Source of the DNA: an uncultured Paraburkholderia sp.
GTDB taxonomy: Bacteria; Pseudomonadota; Gammaproteobacteria; Burkholderiales; Burkholderiaceae
NCBI GenBank assembly: GCA_940746715.1
Contig: CALNWN010000002.1
Span: 496,001 to 560,000, forward strand
Direction: 5' to 3'
Length of the DNA stretch: 64,000 bases
Below the pieces are notes generated by a model. That model searched no databases and was not told where the DNA came from. It was given only the letters and a program-made list of their open reading frames with translations. A program made the position numbers and the translations under genes. Each line of letters opens with the position of its first letter. Within the stretch, counting starts at the first letter, position 1. Shown in pieces: positions 40,570-50,969 of the stretch.

Positions 40570-41269
40570 TCCCTCACCGCCACGCCGGTGCGGTCGAGAA
40601 TCGGCACGGCCACACCGGCCATGCCGTCGAGCACGCCGCTATTGCGGCCCGCGTACCCCAGCTGCCGCACGCGTTCTATCTCCGTGCGCAAATACACTTC
40701 GTCGAGCACGCCATAGCCGCGAATACGCGGCACATTGAAGCGAATGATCTCTTCCCGCTCGGCCTCGGGCAGGAACGCGAGAATCGCGAGACTCCCTGCC
40801 CCACGCCGAGCGCGACGCGTCCGCCAATATCGCCCGTGAACGAGCGAATCGGAAACGGCCCTTCGCAGATGTCGAGACACACTGCGTCGAAACTACTTTT
40901 GACGAGCAGGAAAATCGTATCGCCGAGGCTCGCGCAGAGTCTCAGCAACGCCGGACGGCATAGCGTGCGCATGCCGCTCGGATTGCCCGCCTGCGCCGCG
41001 AGCGCGAAGAAATTCACGCTCAGCCGGTAAAGCTTCGAATTCTCGTCCTGTTCGACGATGCCCTCTGCAATCAGCGCATGCAGGATGCGATGCACCGTGC
41101 CCTGCGTCAGACCGACCGCCTTCGCAAGACGCGTAACGCGGCTGCCGTCGGATTGCGTTTCGGCTAACGCGCGGATCACGGCGAAGGCGCGTTCCAGCAT
41201 TCCGGTGCCGGGCGCGGCGCCGGCTTCGGCGGCGTCGCTGTCGGTATGTCGTTTGGCGGCAGCATTCAT
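40557..41269 (-). pseudogene. IclR-family regulator, frameshifted and C-terminally truncated
   Basis: The N-terminal winged helix is complete (VTRLAKAVGLTQGTVHRILH), followed by the IclR effector domain (FTGDIGGRVALGVG). One base in a G run is missing near 40797, so GSLAILAFLPEAEREEIIRF continues in another frame. The last roughly 50 residues after VPILDRTGVAV are absent, replaced by the OprD fragment junction. Three TTCC-N7-GGAA-like sites lie just upstream, suggesting it controlled the divergent ABC operon. Confidence 0.85.
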
Positions 41270-41287
41270 TGTTCAGAGTCGCAATTA

Positions 41288-41478
41288 TTCCATTGATCGG
41301 AACACCATAAGGTGTTTTGTCCGGTTCGTGAATCATGCATGAGTTTCACCGTGCGCGCGATGCCTGCGGCGGGATATAGGGATTGTCCGGAGAACATGGA
41401 GCGGAACGATTGACCGTTGCCGGACGCACTATATTCCGATAAATGGAATTCTTTCGAAACTTATACCGGCAAACGGAA
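41288..41478. promoter_or_regulatory. Three IclR-type operator-like repeats and a possible promoter
   Basis: TTCC-N7-GGAA occurs at 41288-41302 and 41434-41448, with spacers ATTGATC and GATAAAT; in opposite orientation the first spacer is GATCAAT, one base from the second. A related TACC-N7-GGAA is at 41464-41478. A TTGACG (41486-41491) with TAGAGT 18 bases later could be the promoter of the plus-strand operon. The sites flank both divergent starts. Confidence 0.55.
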
Positions 41479-41546
41479 TTTGCAATTGACGCCTCGTAAT
41501 TTGGCTAGCTAGAGTCGGCTCCATCGAGGCATTCAAAGGCCACACC

Positions 41547-42577
41547 ATGTCGTTCCTCACACTCACCGACGTCGCTAATCGTTCGGCGAGCTTCAGGCCG
41601 TCGCAGACGTCAACCTGTCGGTGGAAAAAGGCGAGTTCGTCTCACTGCTGGGGCCGTCCGGTTGCAGCAAGACGACTACGCTGCAGATGATCGCCGGCTT
41701 CCTCGAAACGACACGCGGGCGCATCACGCTCGACGGCCGCGACATCACGCATATGAAGCCGAACAGGCGCGGCCTCGGCGTGGTGTTTCAGAGCTACGCC
41801 CTGTTCCCGCACATGAGCGTGGCCGACAACGTCGGCTTCGGGCTTGAAATGCGCAATGTCGACAAGGCCGAGCGCAAGGAGCGCGTGCGCGAAGCCCTGT
41901 CGCTCGTGCGGCTCGATCAGCTCGCGCATCGTTTTCCGCGCGAGCTGTCGGGCGGTCAGCGGCAGCGCGTCGCGATTGCGCGCGCGGTCGTGATTGCGCC
42001 GCCGGTGCTGCTGCTCGACGAACCCATGTCGAACCTCGACGCAAAGCTGCGTGAGGACATGCAGTTCGAGCTGCGCGGCATTCAGCGCAAGATCGGCACG
42101 ACGACCATCATGGTCACGCACGACCAGTCCGAAGCGCTGTCCATCAGTGACCGCGTCGTCGTCATGGAAGCGGGCCGCATCACGCAGATCGATACGCCGT
42201 ATGAAGCCTACGAGCGGCCCGAGAACCGCTTTGTCTCGCAGTTCATCGGCAAGGCGAACATGCTGCCCGGCACGGTGATCGCGCGCGACGGCGACGCGAT
42301 CCGCGTCGACCTCGGACACGATCTGTGCGAAACGGGCCGTACCGCACAAACTGCCGACGCGCGAGCGCGCGCCGGACGCGGGACGCGTGCCCGCGACGGT
42401 GACGAGCTGCTTCTTCCTCGGCAGCCAGTGGTTGTATCGCCTCGACAGCCGGCTCGGCGAAGTGCTCGTGTGTTGCCAGAACGAAGGCAACGAGCCGTTG
42501 CCGGAAGGTGCCGCCGTGGGCGTCGACTGGAACAGGAGGCAATCCGCTTCATTCAACGGGACGCGCACCATGGATAG
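41547..42577 (+). pseudogene. ABC transporter ATP-binding protein (PotA-like), frameshifted
   Basis: From ATG 41547 (MSFLTLTDVA) one base is missing near 41578. Then GPSGCSKTTTLQMI (Walker A, with Ser where Gly is usual), SGGQRQRVAIARAV, LLLDEPMSNLDA and TIMVTHDQSEAL follow in a clean frame. The TOBE-type C-terminus shifts frame near 42325 and again near 42528, where the natural end EQEAIRFIQRDAHHG is recovered at 42577. Walker A GPSGCSKTT is itself a Gly-to-Ser change. Overlaps the permease start. Family: polyamine, iron or opine uptake. Confidence 0.85.
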
Positions 42578-44087
42578 CACGCTGCCCGCCACGGAAAACG
42601 GCAAGGCGGATTCCGCTAGCGCGCGGCGCGCGCCGTGGGGTGCATTCGTGCCGCTCTGGCTGATGTGCCTGCCCGCGTTTCTGCTATTCGTCGCGCTCGT
42701 GCTGGTGCCGCTTCTGATGACCCTGGTGCTGAGCTTTTACCGCTTCGACGCGACAAGCGGCCCGCTCGCCGCGTTCCAGCTCGGCAATTACGTGGAAGTG
42801 CTCGGCTCCTCGTATTTCCACACCATCTTTCTGCGCACCTTCGGCATTGCGTTTCTCGTCACGCTGCTGTGCGTCGTCATCGGCACGCCCGAGGCTTACG
42901 TGTTGTCTCGCATGCGCGGTCCCTACCGCTCGATGTTTCTGCTCGTGATTCTCGCGCCGCTGCTCGTGTCCGTCGTGGTCCGCGCGTTCGGCTGGAGCAT
43001 GCTGCTTAACAGCAACGGTCTCGTGAATCAGGCCTTCGCACTGGTCGGCCTCGGCCCGTACAAGCTTGAGTACACCACCTTCGCGATTGTGATTGCCCTC
43101 GTGCACGTCATGCTGCCGTTCATGGTGATTCCCGTCTGGACGGCGTTGCAGAAGCTCGATCCGCAAACAGAAAACGCCGCGCTTTCGTTGATGGCCTCGC
43201 CCGCGACGACGCTGCGCCGCATCGTCCTGCCGCAACTCACGCCGGGCATTCTGTCGGGCAGCCTGATGGTGTTCGGCCTCTCTGCGAGCGCGTTTGCCAT
43301 TCCGGGCCTGCTCGGCGGGCGGCGCCTTAAAGTCGCCGCGACCGCTGTCTACGACGAATTCCTCGGCTCGCTGAACTGGCCGCTCGGCGCGACGATTGCG
43401 CTTTTGCTGCTGCTCGCGAATCTTATCGTGATGCTCACCTACTACCGGGTTCTGGAGCGCAGGTACGCCAGAAGTCTGGGTTGCCGCTTCCGCTTCGACG
43501 CGCTCAACCGTTGCTGGCTGCCCGAGCTGGACTCGGGCGGACGCAGCTCCGTGCGCGGTATCTACCTGGCCGGCGACGGCGCCGGCATTGCGGGCGCGGA
43601 CGCGGCGGAACTCGCCGGGCGCCGCGTCGCGCTCGCCGTCCTCGACGACCTCGGCATCCGACATCCCCGCGGGCCCGGCATGCCCGACGCGGCATCGCTC
43701 GAATGCAGCCTGCAGCGTATCGCCGTGTTTCGCGCGGGCATCGAAACCGCGTTCGCGCCGCCCGCCCACTGCGCCGCCCAATGGCCCGATCACATGACCG
43801 TGTGCCGCTGCGAAGAAATCGACGCGGGCGAACTGCGGCGCTGCATCCGTGCCGGCGAAGCTAACGAGATCAATCGCCTGAAGGCGCTCACTCGCGTGGG
43901 CATGGGACGCTGCCAGGGCCACCTGTGCGGCGAAGCGGCGCTGCAACTGCTCGCCGAGGAGACCGGGCGGCCGCTCGAAGCCGTGGGCCGCCTGCGCAGC
44001 CAGCTGCCGGTCAAGCCGATTCCGCTGTCGCCCGCGCTGTATGCGGAGGATGTTGCCGAGATTCCCGAGGAGGCCCGCGATGAATGA
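42570..44087 (+). pseudogene. ABC permease fused to the C-terminus of a 2Fe-2S/FAD oxidoreductase by deletion
   Basis: Residues 1-300 are a PotB-type permease with six membrane helices and the EAA loop (NAALSLMASPATTLRRIVLP). At about 43475 the frame passes directly into the C-terminal half of an NAD/FAD oxidoreductase subunit (IYLAGDGAGIAGADAAELAG). It ends with a BFD-like [2Fe-2S] Cys motif (MTVCRCEEIDAG, GMGRCQGHLCG). The second permease and the oxidoreductase N-terminus are missing. Operons of this type (ABC uptake plus opine or amino-acid oxidase subunits) are known. The fusion protein cannot serve either function. Confidence 0.88.
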
Positions 44088-45209
44088 CACCGTGCACTAC
44101 GACGTGGCGCGATTGCGGGCGGCGGGCTCGTCGGATCGTCGGCGGCTTTGGCGCTTGCGAAGCGCGGTTTGCGCGTGGGTCTTTTCGAGCGGCGTTTTTG
44201 CGGCGCGCAGGCGAGCGGCATGAACTACGGTGGCGTGCGCTGTCAGGGCCGCCCCGTCGAGCAGATGCCGCTCGCCATGCGCGCGCGGCGCATCTGGGAC
44301 CGCTTGCCTGAGCTGATCGGCGTCGACGGCGAGTTCACCGTGTCAGGACATTTGCGCCTTGCACGCAGCGACGGCGATCTCGCCGCGCTTCAGCAATGGG
44401 CCGACATGGCGCGCGAATACGGCCTGCACGCGCAACTGCTTCATGGCGAGCCGTTTCGCCGGCACTACCCGTGGCTTGGCGCGGCGGCTATCGGCGGCTC
44501 GCTGTGTGCCAGCGACGGTCATGCCAATCCGCGTCTCGTCTCTCCCGCGTTTGCGCGCGCCGCGCGTGCCGCGGGCGCGGACGTGCGCGAGCAAACGGAA
44601 CTCAGCGACATACATCACGACGGAAAACGCTTTCAGATGCGCGCTGGCGCCACGCAAATCAGCGTGGACTGGCTCATCAATTCCGCCGGCGCGTGGGCGA
44701 ACACGGTGGCCGGTTACTTCGGCGAACGCGCGCCGATGAAGCCGATCTACCCGAACATGTGGGTCACCGAGCCGCTGCCGCTTTTCATCACTCACAACCT
44801 GGGCGTGTATGGCGGTGGCATCTATGCACGGCAAGTGGCGCGCGGCAACTGCGTCATCGGCGGCGGACGGGGAAGCGGCGACGGCGAGTACGGCCGGCCG
44901 TCGACGGAAACCACGCGGGCCGTGATGCGCGACGCGTGCGCGCTGCTGCCCGCGCTGCGCGAGGCGTTGCTGATCCGCACGTGGAGCGGCGTCGAGGGCG
45001 AGACGCCCGACAGCAATCCGATCATCGGGCCGAGCCGCACCGTGCCGCGGCTTCTCCATGTATTCGGTTTTTCGGGCGGGGGGTTTCTGCTTGCGCCCGG
45101 TGTCGGCGAAGTGCTCGCCGATCTCGTCATCGACGGCGCCACGGCCACGCCTCTCGACGCTTTTTCGATTGGCCGCTTTGCGCAGGTCGCTGCGTCATCC
45201 GTCGCTTAG
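44080..45209 (+). pseudogene. FAD-dependent amino-acid/opine oxidase subunit (DAO family), frameshifted at the N-terminus
   Basis: ATG 44080 has a GGAGG site. MNDTVHYDVA leads to the Rossmann GxGxxG motif, but two extra bases (a CG repeat near 44106) shift it; the motif GGGLVGSSAALALAKRG is in the frame that continues to 45209. The rest is clean: FCGAQASGMNYGG, DWLINSAGAWAN, VEGETPDSNPIIGPS and FGFSGGGFLLAPGVG, all typical of DAO-fold oxidases. The expected partner is the truncated oxidoreductase upstream. Confidence 0.83.
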
Positions 45210-45253
45210 CAACACACCTCAAAACCCACACTCACGAAGACAGGAGATCATCG

Positions 45254-46305
45254 ATGAAACTGTTCAAGACGATCGCGGCACTCGCCGCATTCTGTGCATT
45301 CGGCGCCGCCGCACCGGCCTGGTCGCAGACGAAGACGATTTACATCGGCATGAATGGCGGCCCGATGGAGAAGGCGTATACCAGCCAGGTGCTGCCCGAC
45401 TTCGAGAAAGCGAACAACGTGAAAGTGGTGGTGGTGCCGGGCACGTCGTCGGATATTCTCGCGAAGCTGCTCGCGAACAAGGCTAACCCGCAGATTCACG
45501 TGGTGTTTCTCGACGACGGCGTCATGGCGCGCGCGGTCAGCATGGGCGTGTGCAAGAAGCTCGACGACTCGCCGGTGCTCAAGGAGCTCTACCCGTTTGC
45601 GCGCATGAAGGACGACATGGGCGCGGGCGTACAGCTCGGCATGACCGGCATTGCATACAACAAGAAGCTGTTCACCGAGAAAGGCTGGGCGCCGCCCACT
45701 TCGTGGATGGATTTCGCCGATCCCAAGTACAAAGGCAAGGTGGTGTTCCAGTCGGCGTCGAGCAGCACGTTCGGCCTGCACGGTTTTCTCGCCGTCAACC
45801 GTTTGATGGGCGGCAGCGAGCAGAACGTCGAGCCCGGCTTCACGAAGTGGGCGAGCACGGTGGGCCCGAACGTCGTCGAATACGTCCCGAATTCCGCGAA
45901 GATTTCCGAAATGGTGCAGACCGGCGAAGCAGGACTCTTTCCGTTGACGCCCACTGCCGTGGGCGATCTGGCCGACAAGGGCATTCCGGTCGGCTATGTG
46001 AATCCGAAGGAAGGTCCGGTGCTGCTGCTCGTCGACCTGTGCGTGGTCAACAACAACCCCGATCCGCAGCTTGCGCAAAAGCTCGCGCAATTCCTGCTGT
46101 CGGCGCCCGCGCAAACCAAAGCCGCCGAAGCGGGCAAGCAGATTCCGACCAACCGTCTCGCGAAGATGACGCCCGCCATGCAGCAAAGCCTCGGCAACGT
46201 GGAAGACCTCGTGCGCAAAGTCACGGTGGTGGATTGGGACACGATCAACGCACACCGCGCGCAGTGGGGTGGGACACGCGCTGGAATCGTCAAATCGAGC
46301 GCTGA
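45254..46305 (+). pseudogene. ABC transporter substrate-binding protein (family 1), 3' frameshift
   Basis: Start at ATG 45254 with AGGAG. Signal peptide (FKTIAALAAFCAFGAAAPAW, cut after SQT region), then a PotD-like binding fold (IYIGMNGGPMEKAYTSQVLP, GMTGIAYNKKLF, PTAVGDLADKG). Only the last about 10 residues are affected: GTGGG is duplicated in tandem at 46264-46273, moving the stop from 46305 to 46603. The domain is otherwise whole, so the protein may still fold with a long extra tail. Last gene of the operon. Confidence 0.83.
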
Positions 46306-46383
46306 ACGCAGGCTTTCGGGCTGGATGAAATCGCGCGCCTTGTTGCAGCGAGGCGCGTTTTTTTCGCTTATTTTGCGCGCGGC

Positions 46384-46683
46384 TCAAAAGATCACCGAAA
46401 CCGCCACGGCGAGCCAGATCGCCGATACGCCTGCGAGAAAGAGATGCCGCGCAATGCGTATCCTCGCGTCGCTGGTTTCAGGCTCGACGGGCGTCGTGGC
46501 CATCCACGGCACGAGCCCGAGGCAGCCGAAGCCGATCAGCGCGAGGATGAACACAATGACGTCCACTGCGCGCCAGCCGGTCGGCTCATACATTCCCCAG
46601 TAGCCGAGAAACGCAATACCGATCGAAAAGATGGTGGCCGACGCCGCGCTCAGCGCGGGGACCGATCCGATTGGAGCCGCCAT
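46384..46683 (-). CDS. Small integral membrane protein
   Basis: This 99-residue protein has three hydrophobic helices (about 15-32, 41-61 and 80-98) and a strong GGAGGT site. I know no function for it. It is convergent with the extended tail of the binding-protein gene, which overlaps it if the frameshifted stop is used. Intact. Confidence 0.7.
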   Translation of the reverse strand: MAAPIGSVPALSAASATIFSIGIAFLGYWGMYEPTGWRAVDVIVFILALIGFGCLGLVPWMATTPVEPETSDARIRIARHLFLAGVSAIWLAVAVSVIF

Positions 46684-46735
46684 GTTGACCTCCGGTCATG
46701 GGCCTACGACTCACGACGTACGCGTTTGCCTCGCT

Positions 46736-47576
46736 TCATATGCCTTCAGGTGGGCTATACGCGATACGCAGCAACGACAAAGCCTGCTCGGTCTGCTGCG
46801 CCTCGCCGCCGCGCGCGATCAGATCGCCGAGAATATGATCCGCCTCGGTATGCGAGTGGTTTTCCACGTCGCGCAACATGGAAGCGGTGAGCTGCGACGG
46901 CGAAAACAGCATTTGCGTCGCGCGCGCATCGAAGTCCGGCGCCATGGTGAAACCGTTATGCTGCGCGACCGCGCGGGCCTCGCCGAGCAGGGTTTCGATT
47001 ACATGCCGGCCGTCCGGCGTGGAAAGATATCGCCGATTGAGCCGCGCATCAAACACGTGCTGGCCGCGAGCGTGGCGAGAAACACCCACTTTTCCCACAT
47101 GCGCAACAGGATGTTGTCGCTGACAAACACGTCGAAATTCGCATCGGCCATGGCGTCGGCAATAGACTGCACGCGCTCGGACACGCCGCCCGCCAGTTCG
47201 CCTAGCGTGAGCGCGTGCGTGTCGTTCAGATGCACGATCTGCTGATCGGCGTTGAGCGTGGCAGCAATCACGCATTGGCCGCCGAGCACGCGCGCTTCGC
47301 CGAACTTCTGCGTCAGCACGTCGATATGGCGCATGCCGTTAAGCATCGGCAGGATCAGTGTCGATTCGCCGACGAGCGGCGCGAACGAATCGATGGCGTC
47401 GTCGAGACTGTAGGCCTTGCAGCTCAGCAGCACGACGTCGAATGGTTCGGCGCTCACGCCCGCCAGAATCGTTTTGACGTCATGCAGCGTGAGATCGCCG
47501 CGCGAACTTCTGATCACCAGCACGTCGCGCCGAAGTAGCCGCCCACGGCGCCCGCCCCTACAACCAGAATTCGCAT
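46736..47576 (-). pseudogene. Ketopantoate reductase family (PanE/ApbA) protein, internal deletion and frameshift
   Basis: The N-terminal MRILVVGAGAVGGYFGA carries the NADPH Rossmann motif. The next about 25-30 residues of relatives are missing: at about 47530 the sequence jumps to VLVIRSSRGDLTLHDV in another frame. The C-terminal domain shows the catalytic Lys region (NILLRMWEKWVFLATLAAST). One base is missing near 47020, so LSTPDGRHVIETLLGEA is in a third frame, ending at 46736. Family enzymes reduce 2-dehydropantoate or similar 2-oxo acids; activity is lost here. Confidence 0.82.
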
Positions 47577-47715
47577 CTTTGGCCTCTCGAGTGAATGTCG
47601 TCGCTCGAAGCAATGTAGCAAAGATTGGCGCAATGCTCGGACAAGCACGCAGGCGCGGCGCGGCTCAGGCACGACGTGCGTCGAGCCGGCGACTCGCCGC
47701 CCCACCCTCAGGCGC

Positions 47716-48681
47716 TCACGGCTTCGCGCAGAGCGTTTGCTCGTACAGCGCGAGCATGCCGGGCACGTCGACGCCCACGCACACCTTGCACTCGGGGCGC
47801 CCGTCCCACGCGGGCGCGGGCACCGGCATGGCGGAAGGCTTCTGTAGGGTCTGACCGACGGCGATGCCCTCCGTCAACACCCGCACAGGGCCGCTGCGTG
47901 TGGTGTACAGATGCGGCGCGAGCACATAGGCTACCGCGGACGAGTCGTGCACGTAAATACCCTTCAGCTGCGCGCTTTCCTGATGGAACGCCTCGTAATG
48001 GCGCGACACGTCCCAGACAAACCGCCCGGCTGCGCCGCCGCGATCGCGAATCGACGCAAGATAGTCCTGGCTCATGATGGTGCGCTGCGTGACGTCCAGA
48101 CCGACAATAGCGACGGGCCAGGCCGCGCCGAACACGATGTCCGCGGCGTCGGGGTCGCCGAGAATGTTGGCTTCGGCCGCGGGCGTGACGTTGCCGAGCA
48201 CGCCGTCGGTGCCGAACGCGCCGCCCATGACCACCACCTGCTTCACGAGCGCGGCGATCTGCGGATCGTCGGCGAGCGCGAGCGCGAGATTCGTCAGCGG
48301 GCCGACGGCCAGCAACGTGACCTCGCCAGAATGCGCGCGCACCGTGTCGATGATGAATCTGTGCGCGGGCCGCGAATCCAGCGGTGCAGCGGGTGACTCC
48401 TCGACCATGATGTTGCCGAGCTCGTTGTCGCCGTGAATCCACGCGAGCGGCTCTGGCGCGGCGCGCCTGAGCGGCGCGGCGGCCCCCCGCGCGACCGGCA
48501 CACCAGGCACGAAGCGCCCTGCGAGAAAGCGCGCGTTATGCGTGGTCGTTTCGATCGTCGCGTTGCCGAATACGCTTGTGAGTCCGAGCAGTTCGATGTC
48601 CGGATGCAGCACCTGGAACACGAGGGCCATCGCGTCGTCCACACCGGGGTCGGTGTCGTAGATCAGCGTGTGCTTGCTCAT
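47716..48681 (-). CDS. Inosine-uridine-preferring nucleoside hydrolase
   Basis: 321 residues with the family signature at the N-terminus, IYDTDPGVDDAMAL (Asp cluster that binds Ca2+), plus GNATIETTTHNA, LLAVGPLTNLALAL and ANILGDPDAAD. It hydrolyses ribonucleosides to base and ribose. It overlaps the cytidine deaminase stop by four bases (ATGA), so the two are co-translated and act in nucleoside salvage after uptake by the CNT transporter. Intact. Confidence 0.92.
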   Translation of the reverse strand: MSKHTLIYDTDPGVDDAMALVFQVLHPDIELLGLTSVFGNATIETTTHNARFLAGRFVPGVPVARGAAAPLRRAAPEPLAWIHGDNELGNIMVEESPAAPLDSRPAHRFIIDTVRAHSGEVTLLAVGPLTNLALALADDPQIAALVKQVVVMGGAFGTDGVLGNVTPAAEANILGDPDAADIVFGAAWPVAIVGLDVTQRTIMSQDYLASIRDRGGAAGRFVWDVSRHYEAFHQESAQLKGIYVHDSSAVAYVLAPHLYTTRSGPVRVLTEGIAVGQTLQKPSAMPVPAPAWDGRPECKVCVGVDVPGMLALYEQTLCAKP

Positions 48682-49067
48682 AAATAGAACGCGTCCGGCA
48701 ATTGTTCACGCGCGGTCGTGTCGCGCGTCGCCCCCTGCAGGTTGCCGAGACGAATCGGCAAATCGGGCCCGCCCAGTTCGATGATCACCTGGCGGCACGC
48801 GCCGCACGGCGCAATCGGACCTTCGGTATCGCCGATCACTGCCAGCGCCGCAAACTGGTCGCGCTGATAGCCCGCTGCGATCGCGCTGAAAAACGCGGTA
48901 CGTTCAGCGCAATTGCACAAACCGTACGACGCGTTCTCCACATTGCAGCCGTCGAATACGCGGCCGTCATGAGTCAGCAAGGCCGCGCTGACCTTGAATT
49001 TCGAATACGGCGCATACGCCTTTTCTCGCGCCACGCCCGCGCGCGCCAACAGTTGTTCCATGTTCAT
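48678..49067 (-). CDS. cdd: Cytidine deaminase
   Basis: The 129-residue homotetrameric-type enzyme has zinc ligands and proton shuttle Glu in NCAERTAFF and PCGACRQVI, and substrate residues in NVENASYG. It converts cytidine to uridine. ATG 49067 is chosen because GAGGA lies eight bases upstream; alternative starts exist at 49061 and 49076. Located between transporter and nucleoside hydrolase in one operon. Intact. Confidence 0.93.
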   Translation of the reverse strand: MNMEQLLARAGVAREKAYAPYSKFKVSAALLTHDGRVFDGCNVENASYGLCNCAERTAFFSAIAAGYQRDQFAALAVIGDTEGPIAPCGACRQVIIELGGPDLPIRLGNLQGATRDTTAREQLPDAFYL

Positions 49068-49083
49068 GCAAGACATCCTCGAA

Positions 49084-50289
49084 TCAATTGAGCGTAATGA
49101 ACATGCCCGCGATGGTCGCGCTCATCAGGTTGGAGAGCGTTGCCGCGAGCACCACACGCAAGCCGTAGCCGCGACTTCGGCGCGGCGTTCCGGCGCGACG
49201 GCGCTAAAGCCGCCCGTCAGCACCGCGATCGACGCAAAGTTCGCAAAGCCGCATAACGCAAACGACAGGATAGCAAGTGTGCGCGGATCGAGCGTCTGCA
49301 GACCGGCCGCAGTCACGCTCGCCGCGTCCTTCAGATACGGCGACAAAGATGCGTACGCAACGAACTCGTTGAGGATGATTTTCTGCCCGAGAAAATTACC
49401 GGCAATCGCGGCCTCGCTCCACGGCACGCCGATCAGCCACGCGAGCGGTGCGAACACCATGCCGAGGATCGATTGCATGGACAGATCCGGCCGCCCGAAC
49501 CAGCCGCCGATGCCGCCCACGACTCCGTTGAGCAGCGCAATCAGCCCGACGAATGCGATCAGCATGGCGCCCACCATCACCGCGATTTTCAGGCCGACGG
49601 TGGCGCCCGAGCTCGCGGCTTCGATCACGTTCGCGGGACGCTTCTCGTCGAAGTTCAGGTTCTCGAGATGGACGCAGCTTGCTTCCGTGGACGGGTGAAT
49701 GATCTTGGCAAACAGCAAGCCGCCGGGCACGGCCATGAACGACGCCGCGAGCAGGTATTCGATTCGCACGCCCAGTCCCGCATAACCCGCGAGCACGGAG
49801 CCGGCGACGGCCGCCATGCCGCTCGACATCACCGCGAAGAGTTCGGCGCCCGTCATGTCGCGTGTGAATGGCTTGACGAACGCGGGCATTTCGCTTTGAC
49901 CGAGAAAGATGGTCGTGACGGCGGAAAACGATTCGAGCTTCGACACGCCGAGCAGCTTCTGGAACACCGTGCCGAGCACGATCACGATCCACCGCATGAC
50001 GCCCAGGTAGTACAGCACGGAAATCAGCGCGGTCACGAAAATGATGGCCGGCAGCACGCGCACCGCGAACACAAAGCCGCCGTTGCCGAATACCTGGAAC
50101 ATCTTCGCCTGCACGAGGCCGCCGAACAGGAATTCGATGCCCGCATTGCCGTAGCCGAGCACGCTGTTCACGCCGGCCGCCGCGGCCGCGAGAATCGTCT
50201 TGCCAAGCGGCACGAACAGAATGAATGCGCCGATACGGATCTGCGCGAGCTACGGCGATGCCGAGTACGTTGCGAGCGATAAGTGCCAT
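49084..50289 (-). pseudogene. nupC: NupC-family concentrative nucleoside transporter, frameshifted at both ends
   Basis: The main body is in one frame: GYGNAGIEFLFGGL, FFAV-like helices, TIFLGQSEMPAFVKPF (conserved G-Q-S-E nucleoside site) and FALCGFANFASIAVLTGGFS. The N-terminus (MALIARNVLGIAVA) is one frame away, joining LAQIRIGAFILFV near 50245. The C-terminus shifts near 49170, with the natural end TIAGMFITLN at 49084. First gene of the salvage operon, 17 bases before cdd. Na+ or H+ driven uptake of nucleosides, probably lost. Confidence 0.85.
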
Positions 50290-50365
50290 GTCTCATGTTC
50301 TTCATATGAATGTGGCACTGATGCTAAACGAAACTGCTGTGCGAGAGAAATGTTTGAGGGGCGAA

Positions 50366-50572
50366 TCAGTGTGATTTGGAGAAAAACACAACAGCGCCTT
50401 CTTGCGGTGTAAGGCCGAGGCTGAAGTAACCTTCGAGCCGCTCGGCGTCGGCGTCTTTCAGTTCGAACGGCGCGCGAATGAAACCGGACACGACCGCATG
50501 GTCTTACCACACGCTCATCCACATGCGCAGTGCCAGGACTTCCGGCGACACCAAACCCCATTCGTGGGTCAT
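50366..50572 (-). pseudogene. Small hypothetical protein with in-frame TAA
   Basis: A 69-codon gene starts at ATG 50572 (GGAG eight bases upstream). It reads MTHEWGLVSPEVLALRMWMS, then a TAA at 50504-50506 where Tyr would fit. It continues in the same frame to FIRAPFELKDADAERLEGYF and ends with GAVVFFSKSH. The composition on both sides is alike, so I treat it as one gene broken by a nonsense change. Function unknown. Confidence 0.6.
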
Positions 50573-50601
50573 GATTCTGTCTCCGTCACGCAACTCGCCG
50601 C

Positions 50602-50845
50602 TTACGCGGCCATCATGGTTACCCTCATGGCCGGCCGCTCGACAGGCGGAAACACGTGCCAGAAGCCGTCGTCGTGTCGAAAGAAAAACAGTTTCAGCAC
50701 GCCGGTCTCGCGCTGTGCCTCGACACACACAGCGCCTGATGCCTCGACGCGGGGAGGGCTGCAACTGAATACGGACCGAGGCTGCGCCGCTCGCATCCAG
50801 CCACTTCTCGATGAGTTCGCGCAATGATCGCTCTGACGCTGCCAT
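50602..50845 (-). pseudogene. Small hypothetical protein, frameshifted
   Basis: The frame begins MAASERSLRELIEKWLDASG at 50845 and changes near 50780 to VEASGAVCVEAQRETGVLKL, then FFFRHDDGFWHVFPPVERPA, ending at 50602. The second half has regular beta-strand-like composition. It lies 30 bases before the other small gene and is probably its operon partner. No family recognised. Confidence 0.55.
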
Positions 50846-50969
50846 AGGTCCTCCGCCGGTTCCCATCATGCATCGTAGGATGGCGGTGGCAGCGGCTCCA
50901 TCGGCGGCGGAATGTAAGTTCAGGAATGCCTGTTTTGCGATTCAGATTTTCTTGACGCGCCAGAATTAC

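Noticed and set aside
42684-44090. Minus-strand frame of 468 codons
   Set aside because: It is the complement of the permease/oxidoreductase chimera, with Arg/Gln/His-rich composition and no domain.
44396-46603. A 735-codon frame read as a single fusion protein
   Set aside because: The first half is out of frame with the DAO oxidase and has shadow composition; the true gene begins at the signal peptide at 45254.
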